Source: Calliopsis andreniformis (lineage: Eukaryota > Arthropoda > Insecta > Hymenoptera > Andrenidae). Taken from it: a stretch of DNA of 64,000 nucleotides. Positions 13,161 to 26,210 of this stretch are shown piece by piece; the first letter of the stretch is position 1, and every line of letters starts with the position of its first letter. The notes beneath the pieces were generated by a model. The model saw only the letters and a program-made list of their open reading frames with translations, had not been told where the DNA came from and did no database searches. A program made the translations under genes and the position numbers. Where the stretch lies: assembly GCF_051401765.1 (NCBI RefSeq), contig NW_027480423.1, forward strand, positions 4,402,001 through 4,466,000, in the 5' to 3' direction.

Positions 13161-13779
13161 ACTGTTTGCAATTATTCATTTAATATGATGGAAAAGCTGT
13201 TGTATCTATATCGTATTTTATGCTTCGGATGTTGTCTTCTTAGGCCCTAACATTTCGATCTGGTTGGGCAACGGCCTACAGTGAAGCCTATGTTGCCCGG
13301 AACGTAGATATGACCATAACCTTCACACAGGTTGCAATTATTCACTTTTATAGGGTGTAAAGGCTGTTGTGTTTAATTTGTATTTTATTCGTCTGGTGTT
13401 GACTTCTTAGGCCCTAACTATTCGATCTGGTGGATCAACGCCGTAGAGTGAAGTCGAGGTTGCCCGGAACGTAGAAATGACCATTACTTTCACACTGTTT
13501 GCAATTATTCCTTTTATACGATGGAAAAGCTGTTGTATTTATATCGTATTTTATGCTTCTGGCGTTGACTTCTAAGGCCCTGGCTATTCGATTTGGTGGA
13601 GCAACGCCCTAGAGTGGGGCCTAGGTCGCCCGGTACGTAGAAATGTCCATTACTTTCACACTGTTTGCAAATATACATTATATACGATGGAAAATCTGTT
13701 GTATTTATGTTGCATTTTATGCTTCTGGCGTTGACTTCTTGGGCCCTAACTATTTGGTCTGGTGGAGCAACACCCTAAA

Positions 13780-14120
13780 GTGAAGCCTAGGTTACCCGGA
13801 ACGTAGAAATGACCAGTACTTTCATACTGTTTGCAGTTATTTCTGTTATACGATGGAAAAACTTTTGCATCTATATTGTATTTTATGCTTCCGGCGTTGA
13901 CTTCCAAGGCCCTAGCTATTCGATTTGGTGGAGCAACGCCCTAGAGTGGGGCCTAGGTTGCCCGGTACGTAGAAATGTCCATTACCGTCACACTGTTTGC
14001 AAATATACATTATATACGATGGAAAATCTGTTGTATTTATGTTGCATTTTATGCTTCTGGCGTTGACATCTAAGGCCCTAACTGTTTGATCTGGTGGAGC
14101 AACGCCCTAGAGTGAAGCCT
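13780..14120 (+). repeat. Two-monomer cassette with a distant twin at 53410-53750
   Basis: About 340 bp recur 39,630 bp away (239 monomers) with few differences. Diagnostic features are CTTTCATACTGTTTGCAG or its CTCTCATACTG variant, GGAAAAACTTTTGCATC, ATGCTTCCGGCGTTGAC, CCTAGAGTGGGGCC, CCCGGTACGTAGAAATGTCC and the GCAAATATACATTA subclass. A diverged copy of the second monomer also lies 332 bp upstream (13611). Confidence 0.8.
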
Positions 14121-14419
14121 AGGTTGCCTGGAACGTAGAAATGACCTTCACTTTTACACGGGTTGCAATTATTCCTGTTATAGGTTGGAAAGACTGTTGT
14201 ATTTTTATTGTATTTTATGCTTCACGCGTTGACTTCTGAGGCCGTAGCTATTCGATGTGGTGGATGAACTCCATAGAGTGAAGCCTAGATTGCCCGGAAC
14301 ATAGAAATGTACATGTCTTTCACACTGTTTGCAATTATTCATTTTATACGATGACAATGCTGTTGCACTTATATTGTATTTTATGCTTCTGGCGTTGACT
14401 TCTTAGGCCCTATCTATTC

Positions 14420-14655
14420 GATCTGGTGGAGCAATGCCTCAAAGTTAAGTCTAGGATGCCCGAAACGCCGAAATGATCATTACTTTCACGCTTGTTGCAA
14501 TTATTCCTGTTATGCCATGAAAAGACAGTTGTATTTTTATTGTATTTTGTGCCTCAGGCGTAGGCTTCTAAGGCCGTAGCTATTCGATATGGTGGAGCAC
14601 CGCCCTAGAGAGAAGCCTAGGTTGCTCGGAACGTAGAAATGACCATTACTTTCAC
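14420..14655 (+). repeat. Duplicated block with 9-monomer offset, copy 2
   Basis: This is the partner of 12925-13160. The shared CAGGCGTAGGCTTCTAAGG is rare in the rest of the array. The copies differ at several sites, including a CAAAGTTAAG start and TATGCCATGAAAAG in this copy. Confidence 0.78.
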
Positions 14656-15329
14656 ACTGTTTGCAATTATTCCTTTTATACGATGGAAAAGCTGTTGTAT
14701 TTATATCGTATTTTATGCTCCTGGCGTTGACTTCTAAGAACCTAACTATTCGACCTGGTGGAGCAACGCCCTAGAGTGAAGCCTAGGTTGCCCGGAACGT
14801 AGAAATGACCTTTACTTTCACACTGGTTGCAATTACTCCTGTTATACGATGGAAAAGCTGTTGTATTTATATTGTATTTTATGCTTCTGTCGTGGACTTC
14901 TAAGGCCGTAGCTATTAGTTGTGGTGGAGCTACGCCCTAGAATCAAACCTAGGTTGCCCGGAACGTAGGACATACCATTATATTCACACTGGCTGCAATT
15001 ACTCCTGTTATACGATGGAAAAACTGTTGTACTTTTATTGTATTTTATGCTTCTGGCGTTTAATTCTAAGTCCCTAGCTATTCGATCTGGTGGAGCAACA
15101 CCCTACAGTGAAGCCTAGGTTGCCCGGAACGTATATCTGACCATAACCTACACACATTTTGCAATTATTCGTTTTATACGATGGAAAGGCTGTTCGACTT
15201 GTTTTGTAGTTTATGTTTCTGGAGCTGACTTCTACGGCCCTAACTCTTCGATCTGGTTTAGCAACGGCCTGGAGTGAAGCCTAGGTTGCCCGGAGCGTAG
15301 GACATACCTTTACCTTCACACTGGTTGCA

Positions 15330-15737
15330 ATTACTCCTGTTATACGATGGAAAAACTGTTGCATCTTTATTGTATTTTATGCTTCTGGCGTTGACTTCTA
15401 AGGCCCTAACTATTCTATCTGGTGGATCAACACCCTAGAGTGAAGCCTAGGTTGCTCGGAATGTAAAAATGACCATAACATTCACACTGGTTGAAATTAT
15501 TCGTTTTATACGATGGAAAAACTGTTATATTTAAGTTGTATTTTATGCTTCTGGCGTTGATTTCTTATGCCCGAACTATTCAATCTGGTGGAACAACACA
15601 CTCGAGTGAGGCCTAGGTTCCCCGGAACGTAGAAATGACCATCACTTCCATACTGGTAGCAATCATTCGTTTTATACGATGGAAAAACTGTTGTATTTTT
15701 ATTGCATTTTATGCTTCCGTCGTTGACTTCTAAGGCC
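15330..15737 (+). repeat. Duplicated block with 6-monomer offset, copy 1
   Basis: Four hundred bases recur 996 bp downstream. Shared rare variants are TATTCTATCTGGTGGATCAAC, GGAATGTAAAAATG, GGTTGAAATTATTCG, TTATGCCCGAACTATTC, CACACTCGAGTGAGGCC and ATGCTTCCGTCGTTGAC. Similarity ends after the last of these, where this copy continues with GGCCCTAAC and the other with GGCACTAAC. Confidence 0.87.
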
Positions 15738-16325
15738 CTAACTATTCAATCTGTTGGAGCAACGCCCTAGGGTGAAGCCTAGGTTGCCTGGAACGTAGAA
15801 ATGACCATCACTTTCACACGGGTTGCCATTATTCGTTTTATACGATGGAAAAACTGTTATATTTATCTTGTATTTAATGCTTCGGGCGTTGGCTTCTAAG
15901 GCCCTAACTATTTGATCTGGTGGAGCAACGCCCTAGAGTGAAGCCTAGGTTGCCCGGAACGTAGAAAAGACCATAACTTTCACGCTGGCTGCTATTATTC
16001 GTTTTATACGATAGAAAAACTGTTATATTTATATTGTATTTTATGCTTCTGGCGTTGACTTCTTAGGCCCTAACTATTCGATCTGGTGGAACAACGCCCT
16101 AGAGTGAAGCCTTGGTTGCCTGGAACGTACAAATGACCATCACTTTCACACGGGTTGCTATTATTCGCTTTATACGATGGAAAAACTGTTATATTTATAT
16201 TGTATTTTATGCTTCTGGAGTTGCCTTCTTAGGCCCTAACTGTTCGATCTGGTGGAACAACGCCCTAGAGTGAAGCCTAGGTTACCCGGAACGTAGGAAT
16301 GACCAGTACTTTCACACTGTTTGCA

Positions 16326-16733
16326 GTTACTCCTGTTATACGATAGAAAAACTGTTGCATCTTTATTGTATTTTATGCTTCTGGCGTTGACTTCTAAGGC
16401 CCTAACTATTCTATCTGGTGGATCAACACCCTAGAGTGAAGCCTAGGTTGCTCGGAATGTAAAAATGACCATAACATTCACACTGGTTGAAATTATTCGT
16501 TTTATACGATGGAAAAACTGTTATATTTAAGTTGTATTTTATGCTTCTGGCGTTGATTTCTTATGCCCGAACTATTCAATCTGGTGGAACAACACACTCG
16601 AGTGAGGCCTAGGTTCCCCGGAACGTAGAAATGACCATCACTTCCATACTGGTAGCAATCATTCGTTTTATACGATGGAAAAACTGTTGTATTTTTATTG
16701 CATTTTATGCTTCCGTCGTTGACTTCTAAGGCA
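16326..16733 (+). repeat. Duplicated block with 6-monomer offset, copy 2
   Basis: This is the near-identical partner of 15330-15737. A shorter, more diverged version of its GGAATGTAAAAATG monomer appears near 55250, again beside TATTCTATCTGGTG, showing that this cassette too recurs far away. Confidence 0.87.
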
Positions 16734-17486
16734 CTAACTATTCGATCTGGTGGAGCAACGCCCTGTGGTGAAGCCTAGGTTGCCCGGAACGTAGAAATGA
16801 CCATAACTTTCACACTGGTTGCTATTATTCGCTTTATACGATGGAAAAACTGTTATATTTATATTGTATTTTATGCTTCTGGAGTTGCCTTCTTAGGCCC
16901 TAACTGTTCGATCTGGTGGAACAACGCCCTAGAGTAAAGCCTAGGTTGCTCGGAATGTAGAAATGACCATAACATTCACGCTGGTTGAAATTATTCGTTT
17001 AATACGGTGGAAAAGCTGTTGCATCTTTATTGTATTTTATGCTTCTGGCGTTGACTTCTTAGGCCTAACTATTCGACCTGTTGGAGCAACGCCCTAGAGA
17101 GAAGCCTAGGTTGCCCGGAACGTAGAATTTACCATAACTCTAACAGTGGTTGCAATTATTCGTTTTATACAATGGAAAACTGTTGTATTTATATTGTATT
17201 TAACGCTTCTGGCGTTGACTTCTAAGGCCCTAACCGTTCGATCTGGTGGAGCAACGCCCTAGAGTGAAGCCTAGGTTTCCTAGAACGTAGAAATGACCAT
17301 TACCTTCACGCTTGCGGCAATTATTCCAGTTATGCGATGTAAAAACTTTTGTATTTTTGTTGTATTTTATGCTTCAGGCGTTGACTTCTAAGGCTGTATG
17401 TATTCGGTGTGGAGGAGCAACGCCCTAGAGTGAAGCCTATGTTGTCCGGAACGTAGAAATGACCAATACCTTCACACTGGTTGCAA

Positions 17487-18840
17487 TTAATCCTGTTATA
17501 CGATGGAAAAACTGTTGGATTTTTATTGTTCTTTATGCTTCTGGATTTGACTTCTAAGGCCCTATGTATCCGATCTGGTGGAGCAATGCCTCAGAGTTAA
17601 GTGTAGGAGGCCCGAAACGTAGAAATGACATAACTTTCACACTGGTTGCAATTATTCGTTTTATACAATGGAAAAACTGTTGTATTTCTTTTGTGTTTTA
17701 ATTTTCTGCAGTTGACTTCTTAGGCCCTAACTATTCGAACTGTTGGAACAACGCCCTAGAGTGAAGCCTTGCTTGCCCGGAACGTAGAAATTACCATAAC
17801 TCTCACACTGGTTGCAATGATTCGTTTTATACAATGGAAAACTGTTGTATTTATATTGTATTTGATGCTTCTGGCGTTGACTTCTAAGGCCCTAACTATT
17901 CGATCTGGTGGAGTAACGCCCAAGAGTGATGTCTAGGTTGCCGGGAACGTACAAATGACCATTACCTTCACGCTTGTTGCAATTATTCCTGTTATACGAT
18001 GAAAAAACTGTTGTATTTTTATTGCATTTTATGCTTCAGGCATCGACTTCTAAGGCTGTAGCTATTCGGTGTGGTGGAGCAACGCCCTAGACTGAAGCCT
18101 ATGTTGCCCGGAACGTAGAAATGACCATAACTTTCACACTGGTTGCAATTATACATTTTATACATTGGAAAAACTGTTGTATTTATATTGCATTTTATGC
18201 TCCTGGCGTTGACTTCTAAGGCCCTAACTACTCGATCTGGCGGAGCAACGGTCTAAAATGAAGCCTAGGTTGCCCGAAACGTAGAAATGACCATTACTTT
18301 CACACTGGTTGCAATTATTCATGCTATACGATGGAAAAACTGTTGTATTTTTACTGTATTTTATGCTTTGGGCGTTGACTTCGTAGGCCCTAACTATTCC
18401 ATCTGGTGGAACAACGCCCTAGGGTGAAGCCTAGGTTGCCGGAACGTAGAAATGACCAGTACTTTCACACTGGTTGCAGTTATTCGTTTTATACAATGGA
18501 ACAACTGCTCTATTTTTTTGTATTTTATGCTTCGAGCGTTGACTTCTTAGGCCCTAACTATTTGATCTGGTGGAGCACCGCCCTAGAGTGAAGCCTAGGC
18601 TGCCCGGAACGTAGAACATACCATTACCTTCACACTGGTTGCAATTATTCCTGTTATACGATGGAAAAACTGTTGCACCTTTATTATATTTTATGCTTCT
18701 GGCGTTGACTTCATAGGCCCTAACTATTCGATCTGGTGGAGCAACGTCCTAGAGTGAAGCCTAGGTTGACTGGAACGTAGAAATGACAATAACTTTCACA
18801 CTGGTTACCATTATTCGTTTTATACGATGGAAAAGCTGTT
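17487..18840 (+). repeat. Duplicated satellite block B, copy 1 (8 monomers)
   Basis: The partner is 19971-21159. The offset is 2,484 bp at the left end (CCTATGTATCCGA at 17561 and 20045) but 2,319 bp further right (TACAATGGA at 18492 and 20811). The 165-bp change is one monomer: this copy has an additional monomer running from about GTTGGAACAACGCCC near 17743 to GGAGTAACGCCC near 17910. Other shared variants are AGTGTAGGAGGCCC, ATGACATAAC, AATGAAGCCTA and GCTTTGGGCGTTGACTTCGT. Confidence 0.88.
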
Positions 18841-19204
18841 GTCTTTATATTGTATTTTATGCTTCAGTCGTTGACTTCTAAGGTCGTAACTATTCGATCG
18901 GGTGGCGCAACGGCCTAGAGTGAAGCCTAGGTTGCCCGGAACGTAGAAATGACCATAGCTTTCACACTGGTTGCTATTATTCGTTTTATACAATGGAATA
19001 ACTGTTATATTTATATTGTATTTTATGCTTCTGGCGTTGACTTCTTAGGCCCTAACTATTCGATTTGGTGGAACAACGCACCAGAGTGAAGCCTAGGTTG
19101 CCCAGAACGTAGAAATGACCATCACTTTCACACTGGTTGCAATAATTCCTGTTATACGATGGAAAAACTCTTGTATATTTATTGTATTTTATGCTTGGGG
19201 CGTT

Positions 19205-19430
19205 GACTTCTATGGCCCTACCTATTCGATCTGGTGGAACAACGCCCTAGGGTGAAGCCAGGGTTCCCCGGAGCGTAGAAATGGCCAACTCTTTCACACT
19301 GGAAGCAATTATTCGTTTTATGCATGGAAAATCTGTTCTATTTATTTTGTATTTTATGCTTTGGGCGTTGACTTCTAAGGCACTAACTATTCCATCTGGT
19401 GGAGCAACGCACTAGAGTGAAGCCTAGGTT
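19205..19430 (+). repeat. Cassette with a distant twin at 34135-34360
   Basis: About 225 bp recur 14,929 bp away (90 monomers). Shared variants are GAAGCCAGGGTT, GGCCAACTCTTTCACACTGG or ACCAACTCTTTCACACTGG, GGAAGCAATTATTCG, the 1-bp deletion giving CATGGAAAATCTG, GCTTTGGGCGTTGAC and GGCACTAACTATTCC. Confidence 0.8.
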
Positions 19431-19970
19431 ACCCGGAACGTAGAAATGACCAGTACTTTCACACTGGTTGCAGTTATTCGTTTTATACAGTGGAAAAACT
19501 GTTGCATCTTTATTGTATTTTATGCTTCTGGCGTTGACTTCTTAGGCCCTAACCATTGCATCTGGTGGAACAACGCCCTAGAGTGAAGCCTAGGTTGCCC
19601 GGAACGTAGAAATGACCAACTCTTTCACACTGGTAGCAATTATTCGTTTTATACATGGAAAAGCTGTTATATATATATTGCATTTTATGCTTCTGGCGTT
19701 CACTTCTAAGGCCCTAAATATTCGATCCAGTGGGGCAACGCCTTAGAGTGAAGGCTATGTTGCACGGAACGTAGAAATGACCATAACTTTCACTCTGGTT
19801 GCAATTATTCCTGTTATACGATGAACAAACTGTTGCATTTTTATTGTACTTTATGCTTCTGGCGTTGACTTCTAAGGCCCTACGGATTCGATCTGGTGGA
19901 ACAACGCTCTAGAGTGAAGCCAGGGTTGCCCGGAACGTAGAAATGACCATCACTTTCACACTGGTTGCAA

Positions 19971-21159
19971 TTATTCCTGTTATACGATGGACAAACTGTT
20001 GGATTTTTATTGTACATTATGCTTCTGGATTTGACGTCTAAGGCCCTATGTATCCGACCTGGTGGAGCTATGCCTCAGAGTTAAGTGTAGGAGGCCCGAA
20101 ACGTAGAAATGACATAACTTTCACACTGGTTGCAATTATTCGTTTTATACAATGGAAAAACTGTTGTATTTCTTTTGTATTTTAAGCTTCTGGCGTTGAC
20201 TTCTTAGGCCCTAACTATTCGCTCTGTTGGAACAACGCCCAAGAGTGATGTCTAGGTTGCCGGGAACGTAGAAATGACCATTACCTTCACGCTTGTTGCA
20301 ATTATTCCTGTTATACGATGAAAAAACTGTTGTATTTTTATTGCATTTTATGCTTCAGGCGTCGACTTCTAAGGCTGTAGCTATTCGGTGTGGTGGAGCA
20401 ACGCCCTAGAGTGAAGCCTATGTTGCCCGGAACGTAGAAATGACCATAACTTTCACACTGGTTGCAATTATACGTTTTATACATTGGAAAAACTGTTGTA
20501 TTTATATTGCATTTTATGCTCCTGGCGTTGACTTCTAAGGCCCTAACTACTCGATCTGGCGGAGCAACGGCCTAAAATGAAGCCTACGTTGCCCGAAACG
20601 TAGAAATGACCATTACTTTCAAACTGGTTGCAATTATTCATGCTATACGATGGAAAAACTGTTGTATTTTTACTGTATTTTATGCTTTGGGCGTTGACTT
20701 CGTAGGCCCCAACTATTCCATCTGGTGGAACAACGCCCTAGGGTGAAGCCTAGGTTGCCGGAACGTAGAAATGACAAGTACTTTCACACTGGTTGCAGTT
20801 ATTCGTTTTATACAATGGAACAACTGTTCTATTTTTTTGTATTTTATGCTTCGAGCGTTGACTTCTTAGGCCCTAACTATTTGATCTGGTGGAGCACCGC
20901 CCTAGAGTGAAGCCTAGGCTGCCCGGAACGTAGAACATACCATTACCTTCACACTGGTTGCAATTATTCCTGTTATACGATGGAAAAACTGTTGCACCTT
21001 TATTGTATTTTATGCTTCTGGCGTTGACTTCATAGGCCCTAACTATTCGATCTGGTGGAGCAACGTCCTAGAGTGAAGCCTAGGTTGACTGGAACGTAGA
21101 AATGACCATAACTTTCACACTGGTTACCATTATTCGTTTTATACGATGGAAAAGCTGTT
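19971..21159 (+). repeat. Duplicated satellite block B, copy 2 (one monomer shorter)
   Basis: This segment matches 17487-18840 but lacks one monomer. The join lies at GTTGGAACAACGCCCAAGAG near 20227-20246, where the left part resembles one monomer of copy 1 and the right part the next. That is what a one-unit unequal exchange or slippage event within the conserved AACAACGCCC segment would produce. Confidence 0.87.
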
Positions 21160-21565
21160 GTATATATATCGTATTTTATGCTTTTGGCGTCGACTTTTAA
21201 GGCCGTAGCTATTAGATGTGGTGGAGAAACGCCCTAGAGTGTCGCATAGGTTGCCCGGAACGTAGAAATGACCATAACTTTCACACTGGTAGCAATTATT
21301 CGTTTTACACATGGAAAAACTGTTCTATTTTTTTGTATTTTATGCATCGGGCGTTGACTTCTAAGGCCCTAGCTGTTCGATCTGGTGGAGCAACGCCCTA
21401 GAGTGAAACCTAGGTTACCCGGAACGTAGAAATGACCATTACCTTCACAATGTTCGCAATCATTCATTTTATACGATGGAAAAACTGTTGTACGTCTATT
21501 GTATTTTATGCTTCGGGCGTTGACTTCTAAGGCCCTAACTATTCGATTTGTTGGAGCAACGCCCT

Positions 21566-22165
21566 ACAGTGAAGCCTAGGTTGCCCGGAACGTGGAAATG
21601 ACCATAACTTTCACACTGGTTGCTATTATTCGTTTTATACGATGGAAAAACTGTTATATTTATATTGTATTTTATGCTTCTGGCGTTGGCTTCTCAGGCC
21701 CTAACTATTCGATCTGGTGGAACAACACCCTAGAGTGAAGCCTAGGTTGCCTGGAACGTAGAAATGACCATCACTTTCACACGGGTTGCAATTATTCCTG
21801 TTATAGGATGGAAAGACTGTTGTATTTTTATTGTATTTTATGCTTCACGCGTTGACTTCTGAGGCCGTAGCTATTCGATGTGGTGGATGAACGCCATAGA
21901 GAGAAGCCTAGGTTGCCCGGAACGTAGAAATGACCAGTACTTTCACACTGGTTGCAGTTATTCCTGTTATACGATGGACAAACTGTTGCACCTTTATTGT
22001 ATTTTATGATTCTGGCGTTGACATCTAGGGCCCTAACTGTTTGATCTGGTGGAGCAACGCCCTAGAGTGAAGCCTAGGTTGCCCGGAACGTAGAAATGAC
22101 CATAACTTTCACACTGGTTGCTATTATTCGTTTTATACGATGGAAAAACTGTTATATTTATATTG
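21566..22165 (+). repeat. Duplicated block with 14-monomer offset, copy 1
   Basis: About 600 bp match 23890-24489 at an offset of 2,324 bp. Shared variants are CCGGAACGTGGAAATG, GGTTGCTATTATTCG, CTGTTATATTTATATTG, ACAACACCCTAG, CACACGGGTTGC, TTATAGGATGGAAAG, GCTTCACGCGTTGAC, GGTGGATGAACGCC and GTTGACATCTAGGGCC. A partial third copy begins 498 bp (3 monomers) downstream at about 22090-22400. Confidence 0.85.
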
Positions 22166-23889
22166 TATTTTATGCTTCTGGCGTTGACTTCTTAGGCCCT
22201 AACTATTCGATCTGGTGGAACAACACCCTAGAGTGAAGCCTAGGATGCCTGGAACGTAGAAATGGCCGTCACTTTCACACGGGTTGCAATTATTCCTGTT
22301 ATAGGATGGAAAGACTGTTGTATTTTTATTGTATTTTATGCTTCACGCGTTGACTTCTGAGGCCGTAGCTATTCGATGTGGTGGATGGACGCCATAGAGT
22401 GAAGCCTAGGTTGCCCGGAACGTAGAAATGTCCATATCTTTCACACTGTTTGCAATTATTCATTTTATACGATGGCAATGCTGTTGTATATTTATTGCAC
22501 TTTATGCTTCGGACATTGACTTCTATGGACCTAACTATTCAATCTGTTGGAGCAACGCCCTTGGGTGAAGCCTAGGTTGCCCGGAACGTAGAAATGACCA
22601 TAACTTTCACACTGGTTGCAATTATTCGTTTTATACGATGGAAAAGCTATTGTATTTATTTTGTATTTTATGCCTCGGGCGTTGACTTCTAAGGCCCTAA
22701 CTATTCGATCAGGAGGAGCAACGCCCTGGAGTGAAGCCTACGTTGCCCGGTACGTAGAAATGACCATCACTTTCAAACTGGTTGCAATTATTCGTCTTAT
22801 ACGATGGAAAAGCTGTTGTATTTATATCGTATTTTATGCTTCTGGCGTTGACTTCTTAGGCCCTAACTGTTTGATCTGGTGGAGCAACGCCCTAGTGTGA
22901 AGCCCAGATTGCCGGGAACGTTGAAATGACCATAACTTTCACTCTGGTTGCTAATATTCGTTTTATATGATGGAAAAACTGTTATATTTATATTGCATCT
23001 TATTCTTATGGCGTTGAATTCTAAGTCCCTAGCTATTCGATCTGGTGGAACAACGCCCTAGGGTGAATCCTAGGTTACCCTGAACGTAGAAATGACCAGT
23101 ACTTTCACACTGGTTGCAGTTATTCCTGTTATACGATGGAAAAACTGTTGCACCTTTATTGTATTTTATGCTTCTGGCGTTGACATCTAGGGCCCTAACT
23201 GTTTGATCTGGTGGAGCAACGCCCTAGAGTGAAGCCTAGGTTGCCCGGTACGTAGAAATGACCATAACTTTCACACTGGTTGCTATTATTCGTTTTATAC
23301 GATGGAAAAACTGTTATATTTATATCGTATTTTATGCTTCTGGCGTTGACTTCTTAGGCCCTAACTATTCCATCTGGTGGAACAACGACATAGGGTGAAG
23401 CCTAGGTTGCCCGCAAAGTAGAAATAACCATAACTTTCACACTGGTAGCAATTATTAGTTTTATACGATGGAAAAACTGTTCTATTTATTTTATATTTTA
23501 TGCTTCTGGCGTTGACTTCTAAGGCCCTAGCTATTCGATTTGGTGGAGCAACGCTCTAGAGTGGAGCCTAGGTTGCCCGGTACGTAGAAATGACCATTAC
23601 TTTCACACTGTTTGCAAATATACATTATATACGATGGAAAGTCTGTTGTATTTATGTTGTATTTTATGCTCCTGGCGTTGACTTCTTAGGCCCTAACTAT
23701 TTGATCTGGTGGAGCACCGCCCTAGCGTGAAGCCTAGGTTGCCCGGAACGTAGAAATGACCATTCATTTCACACTGGTAGCAATTATTCGTTTTATACGA
23801 TGGAAAAGCTGTTTTATTTATTTTATATTTTACGCTTCGGGCGTTGACTTCTAAGGCCCTAACTATTCGATCTGGTGGAGCAACGCCCT

Positions 23890-24489
23890 AGAGTGAAGCC
23901 TAGGTTGCCCGGAACGTGGAAATGACCATAACTTTCACACTGGTTGCTATTATTCGTTTTATACGATGGAAAAACTGTTATATTTATATTGTATTTTATG
24001 CTTCTGGCGTTGGCTTCACAGGCCCTAACTATTCGATCTGGTGGAACAACACCCTAGAGTGAAGCCTAGGTTGCCTGGAACGTAGAAATGACCATCACTT
24101 TCACACGGGTTGCAATTATTCCTGTTATAGGATGGAAAGACTGTTGTATTTTTATTGTATTTTATGCTTCACGCGTTGACTTCTGAGGCCGTAGCTATTC
24201 GATGTGGTGGATGAACGCCATAGAGTGAAGCCTAGGTTGCCCGGAACGTAGAAATGACCAGTACTTTCACACTGGTTGCAGTTATTCCTGTTATACGATG
24301 GACAAACTGTTGCACCTTTATTGTATTTTATGATTCTGGCGTTGACATCTAGGGCCCTAACTGTTTGATCTGGTGGAGCAACGCCGTAGAGTGAAGCCTA
24401 CGTTGCCCGGAACGTAGAAATGACCATAACTTTCACACTGGTTTCTATTGTTCGTTTTATACGATGGAAAAACTGTTATATTTATATTG
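23890..24489 (+). repeat. Duplicated block with 14-monomer offset, copy 2
   Basis: This is the partner of 21566-22165. The central cassette, identified by TTATAGGATGG and CACACGGGTTGC, is also present near 32.75, 46.84, 48.99 and 51.82 kb, so it is one of the most widely spread multi-monomer units in the window. Confidence 0.85.
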
Positions 24490-25049
24490 CATTTTATTCT
24501 TATGGCGTCGAATTCTAAGTCCCTAGCTATTCGATCTGGTGGAGCAACGTCCTAGAGTGAATCCTATGTTACCCGGAACGTAGAAATGGCCATTACTTTC
24601 ACACAGGTTGCAATTATTCGTTTTATACGATGGAAAAGCTGTTGTATTTATATCTTATTTTATGCTTCTTGCGCTGACTTCTCAGGCCCTAACTATTCGA
24701 TCTGGCGGAGCAACGCCCTAGAGTGAAGCCTAGGTTGCCCGAAACGTAGAAATGACCATCACTTTCACACTGGTTGCAGTTATTCCTGTTATACGATGGA
24801 CAAGCTGTTGCATTTTTATTGTACTCTATGCTCCTGGCGTTGACTTCAAAGGCGCTACGTATTCGATCTGGTGGAGCAATGCCTCACAGTTAAATCTAGG
24901 ATGCCCGAAACGTCGAAATGATCATTACTTTCACACTGATTGCAATTATTCGTTTTATACGATGGAAAAACTGTTTTATTTATATTGTGTTTTATGCTTC
25001 TGGCGGTGCCTTCTTAGGCCCTAACTATTCGATCTGTTGGACCAACGCC

Positions 25050-26210
25050 CTAGAGTGAAGCCCAGGTTGCCCGGAACGTAGAAATTACCATAACTTTCAC
25101 ACTGGTAGCAATTATTCGTCTTATACGATGGAAGAGCTGTTGTATTTATATCGTATTTTATGCTTCTGGCGTTGACTTCTTAGGCCCTAACTATTCCATC
25201 TGGTGGAACAACGCCATAGGGTGAAGCCTAGGTTGCCCGCAAAGTAGAAATAACCATAACTTTCACACTGGTAGCAATTATTAGTTTTATACGATGGAAA
25301 AACTGTTCTATTTATTTTATATTTTATGCTTCTGGCGTTGACTTCTAAGGCCCTAGCTATTCGATTTGGTGGAGCAACGCCCTAGAGTGGAGCCTAGGTT
25401 GCCCGGTACGTAGAAATGACCATTACTTTCACACTGTTTGCAAATATACATTATATACGATGGAAAGTCTGTTGTATTTTTGTTGTATTTTATGCTCCTG
25501 GCGTTGACTTCTTAGGCCCTAACTATTTGATCTGGTGGAGCACCGCCCTAGCGTGAAGCCTAGGTTGCCGGAACGTAGAAATGACCATTCATTTCACACT
25601 GGTAGCAATTATTCGTTTTATACGATGGAAAAACTGTTTCATTTATTTTGTATTTTGTGCTTCGGGCGTTGACTTCTAAGGCCCTAACTATTCGATCTGG
25701 TGGAGCAACGCCCTAGATTGAAGCCTAGGTTGCCCGGAACGTAGAAAAGACCATAACTTTTACACTGGTAGCATTTATTCGTTTTATACAATGGAAAAAC
25801 CGTTCTATTTATTTTGTATTTTATGCTTCGGGCGTTGACTTCTAAGGCCCTAGCTATTCGATTTGGTGGAGAAACGCCCTAGAGTGGAGCCTAGGTTGCC
25901 CGGAACGTGGAAATGACCATAACTTTCACACTGGTTGCTATTATTCGTTTTATACGATGGAAAAACTGTTATATTTATATTGTATTGTATGCTTCACGCG
26001 TTGACTTCTGAGGCCGTAGCTATTCGATGTGGTGGATGAACGCCATAGAGTGAAGCCTAGGTTGCCCGGAACCTAGAAATGACCAGTACTTTCACACTGG
26101 TTGCAGTTATTCCTGTTATACGATGGAAAAACTGTTGCACCTTTATTGTATTTTATGCTTCTGGCGTTGACATCTAGGGCCCTAACTGTTTGATCTGGTG
26201 GAGCAACGCC
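25050..26210 (+). repeat. Tandem 7-monomer higher-order repeat, unit 1 (1,161 bp)
   Basis: Seven monomers are repeated immediately downstream. Diagnostic variants in order are AAGCCCAGGTT with GTAGAAATTACC, CCCGCAAAGTAGAAATAACC, AATTATTAGTTTTATAC, GCAAATATACATTA, ACCATTCATTTCAC, GTAGAAAAGACC with GGTAGCATTTATTCG, GGTGGAGAAACGCC, CTTCACGCGTTGAC and GTTGACATCTAGGGCC. By eye the two units differ at about five positions, including one 1-bp indel (GTTGCCGGAACG here against GTTGCCCGGAACG), so they are above 99% identical. Confidence 0.92.
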
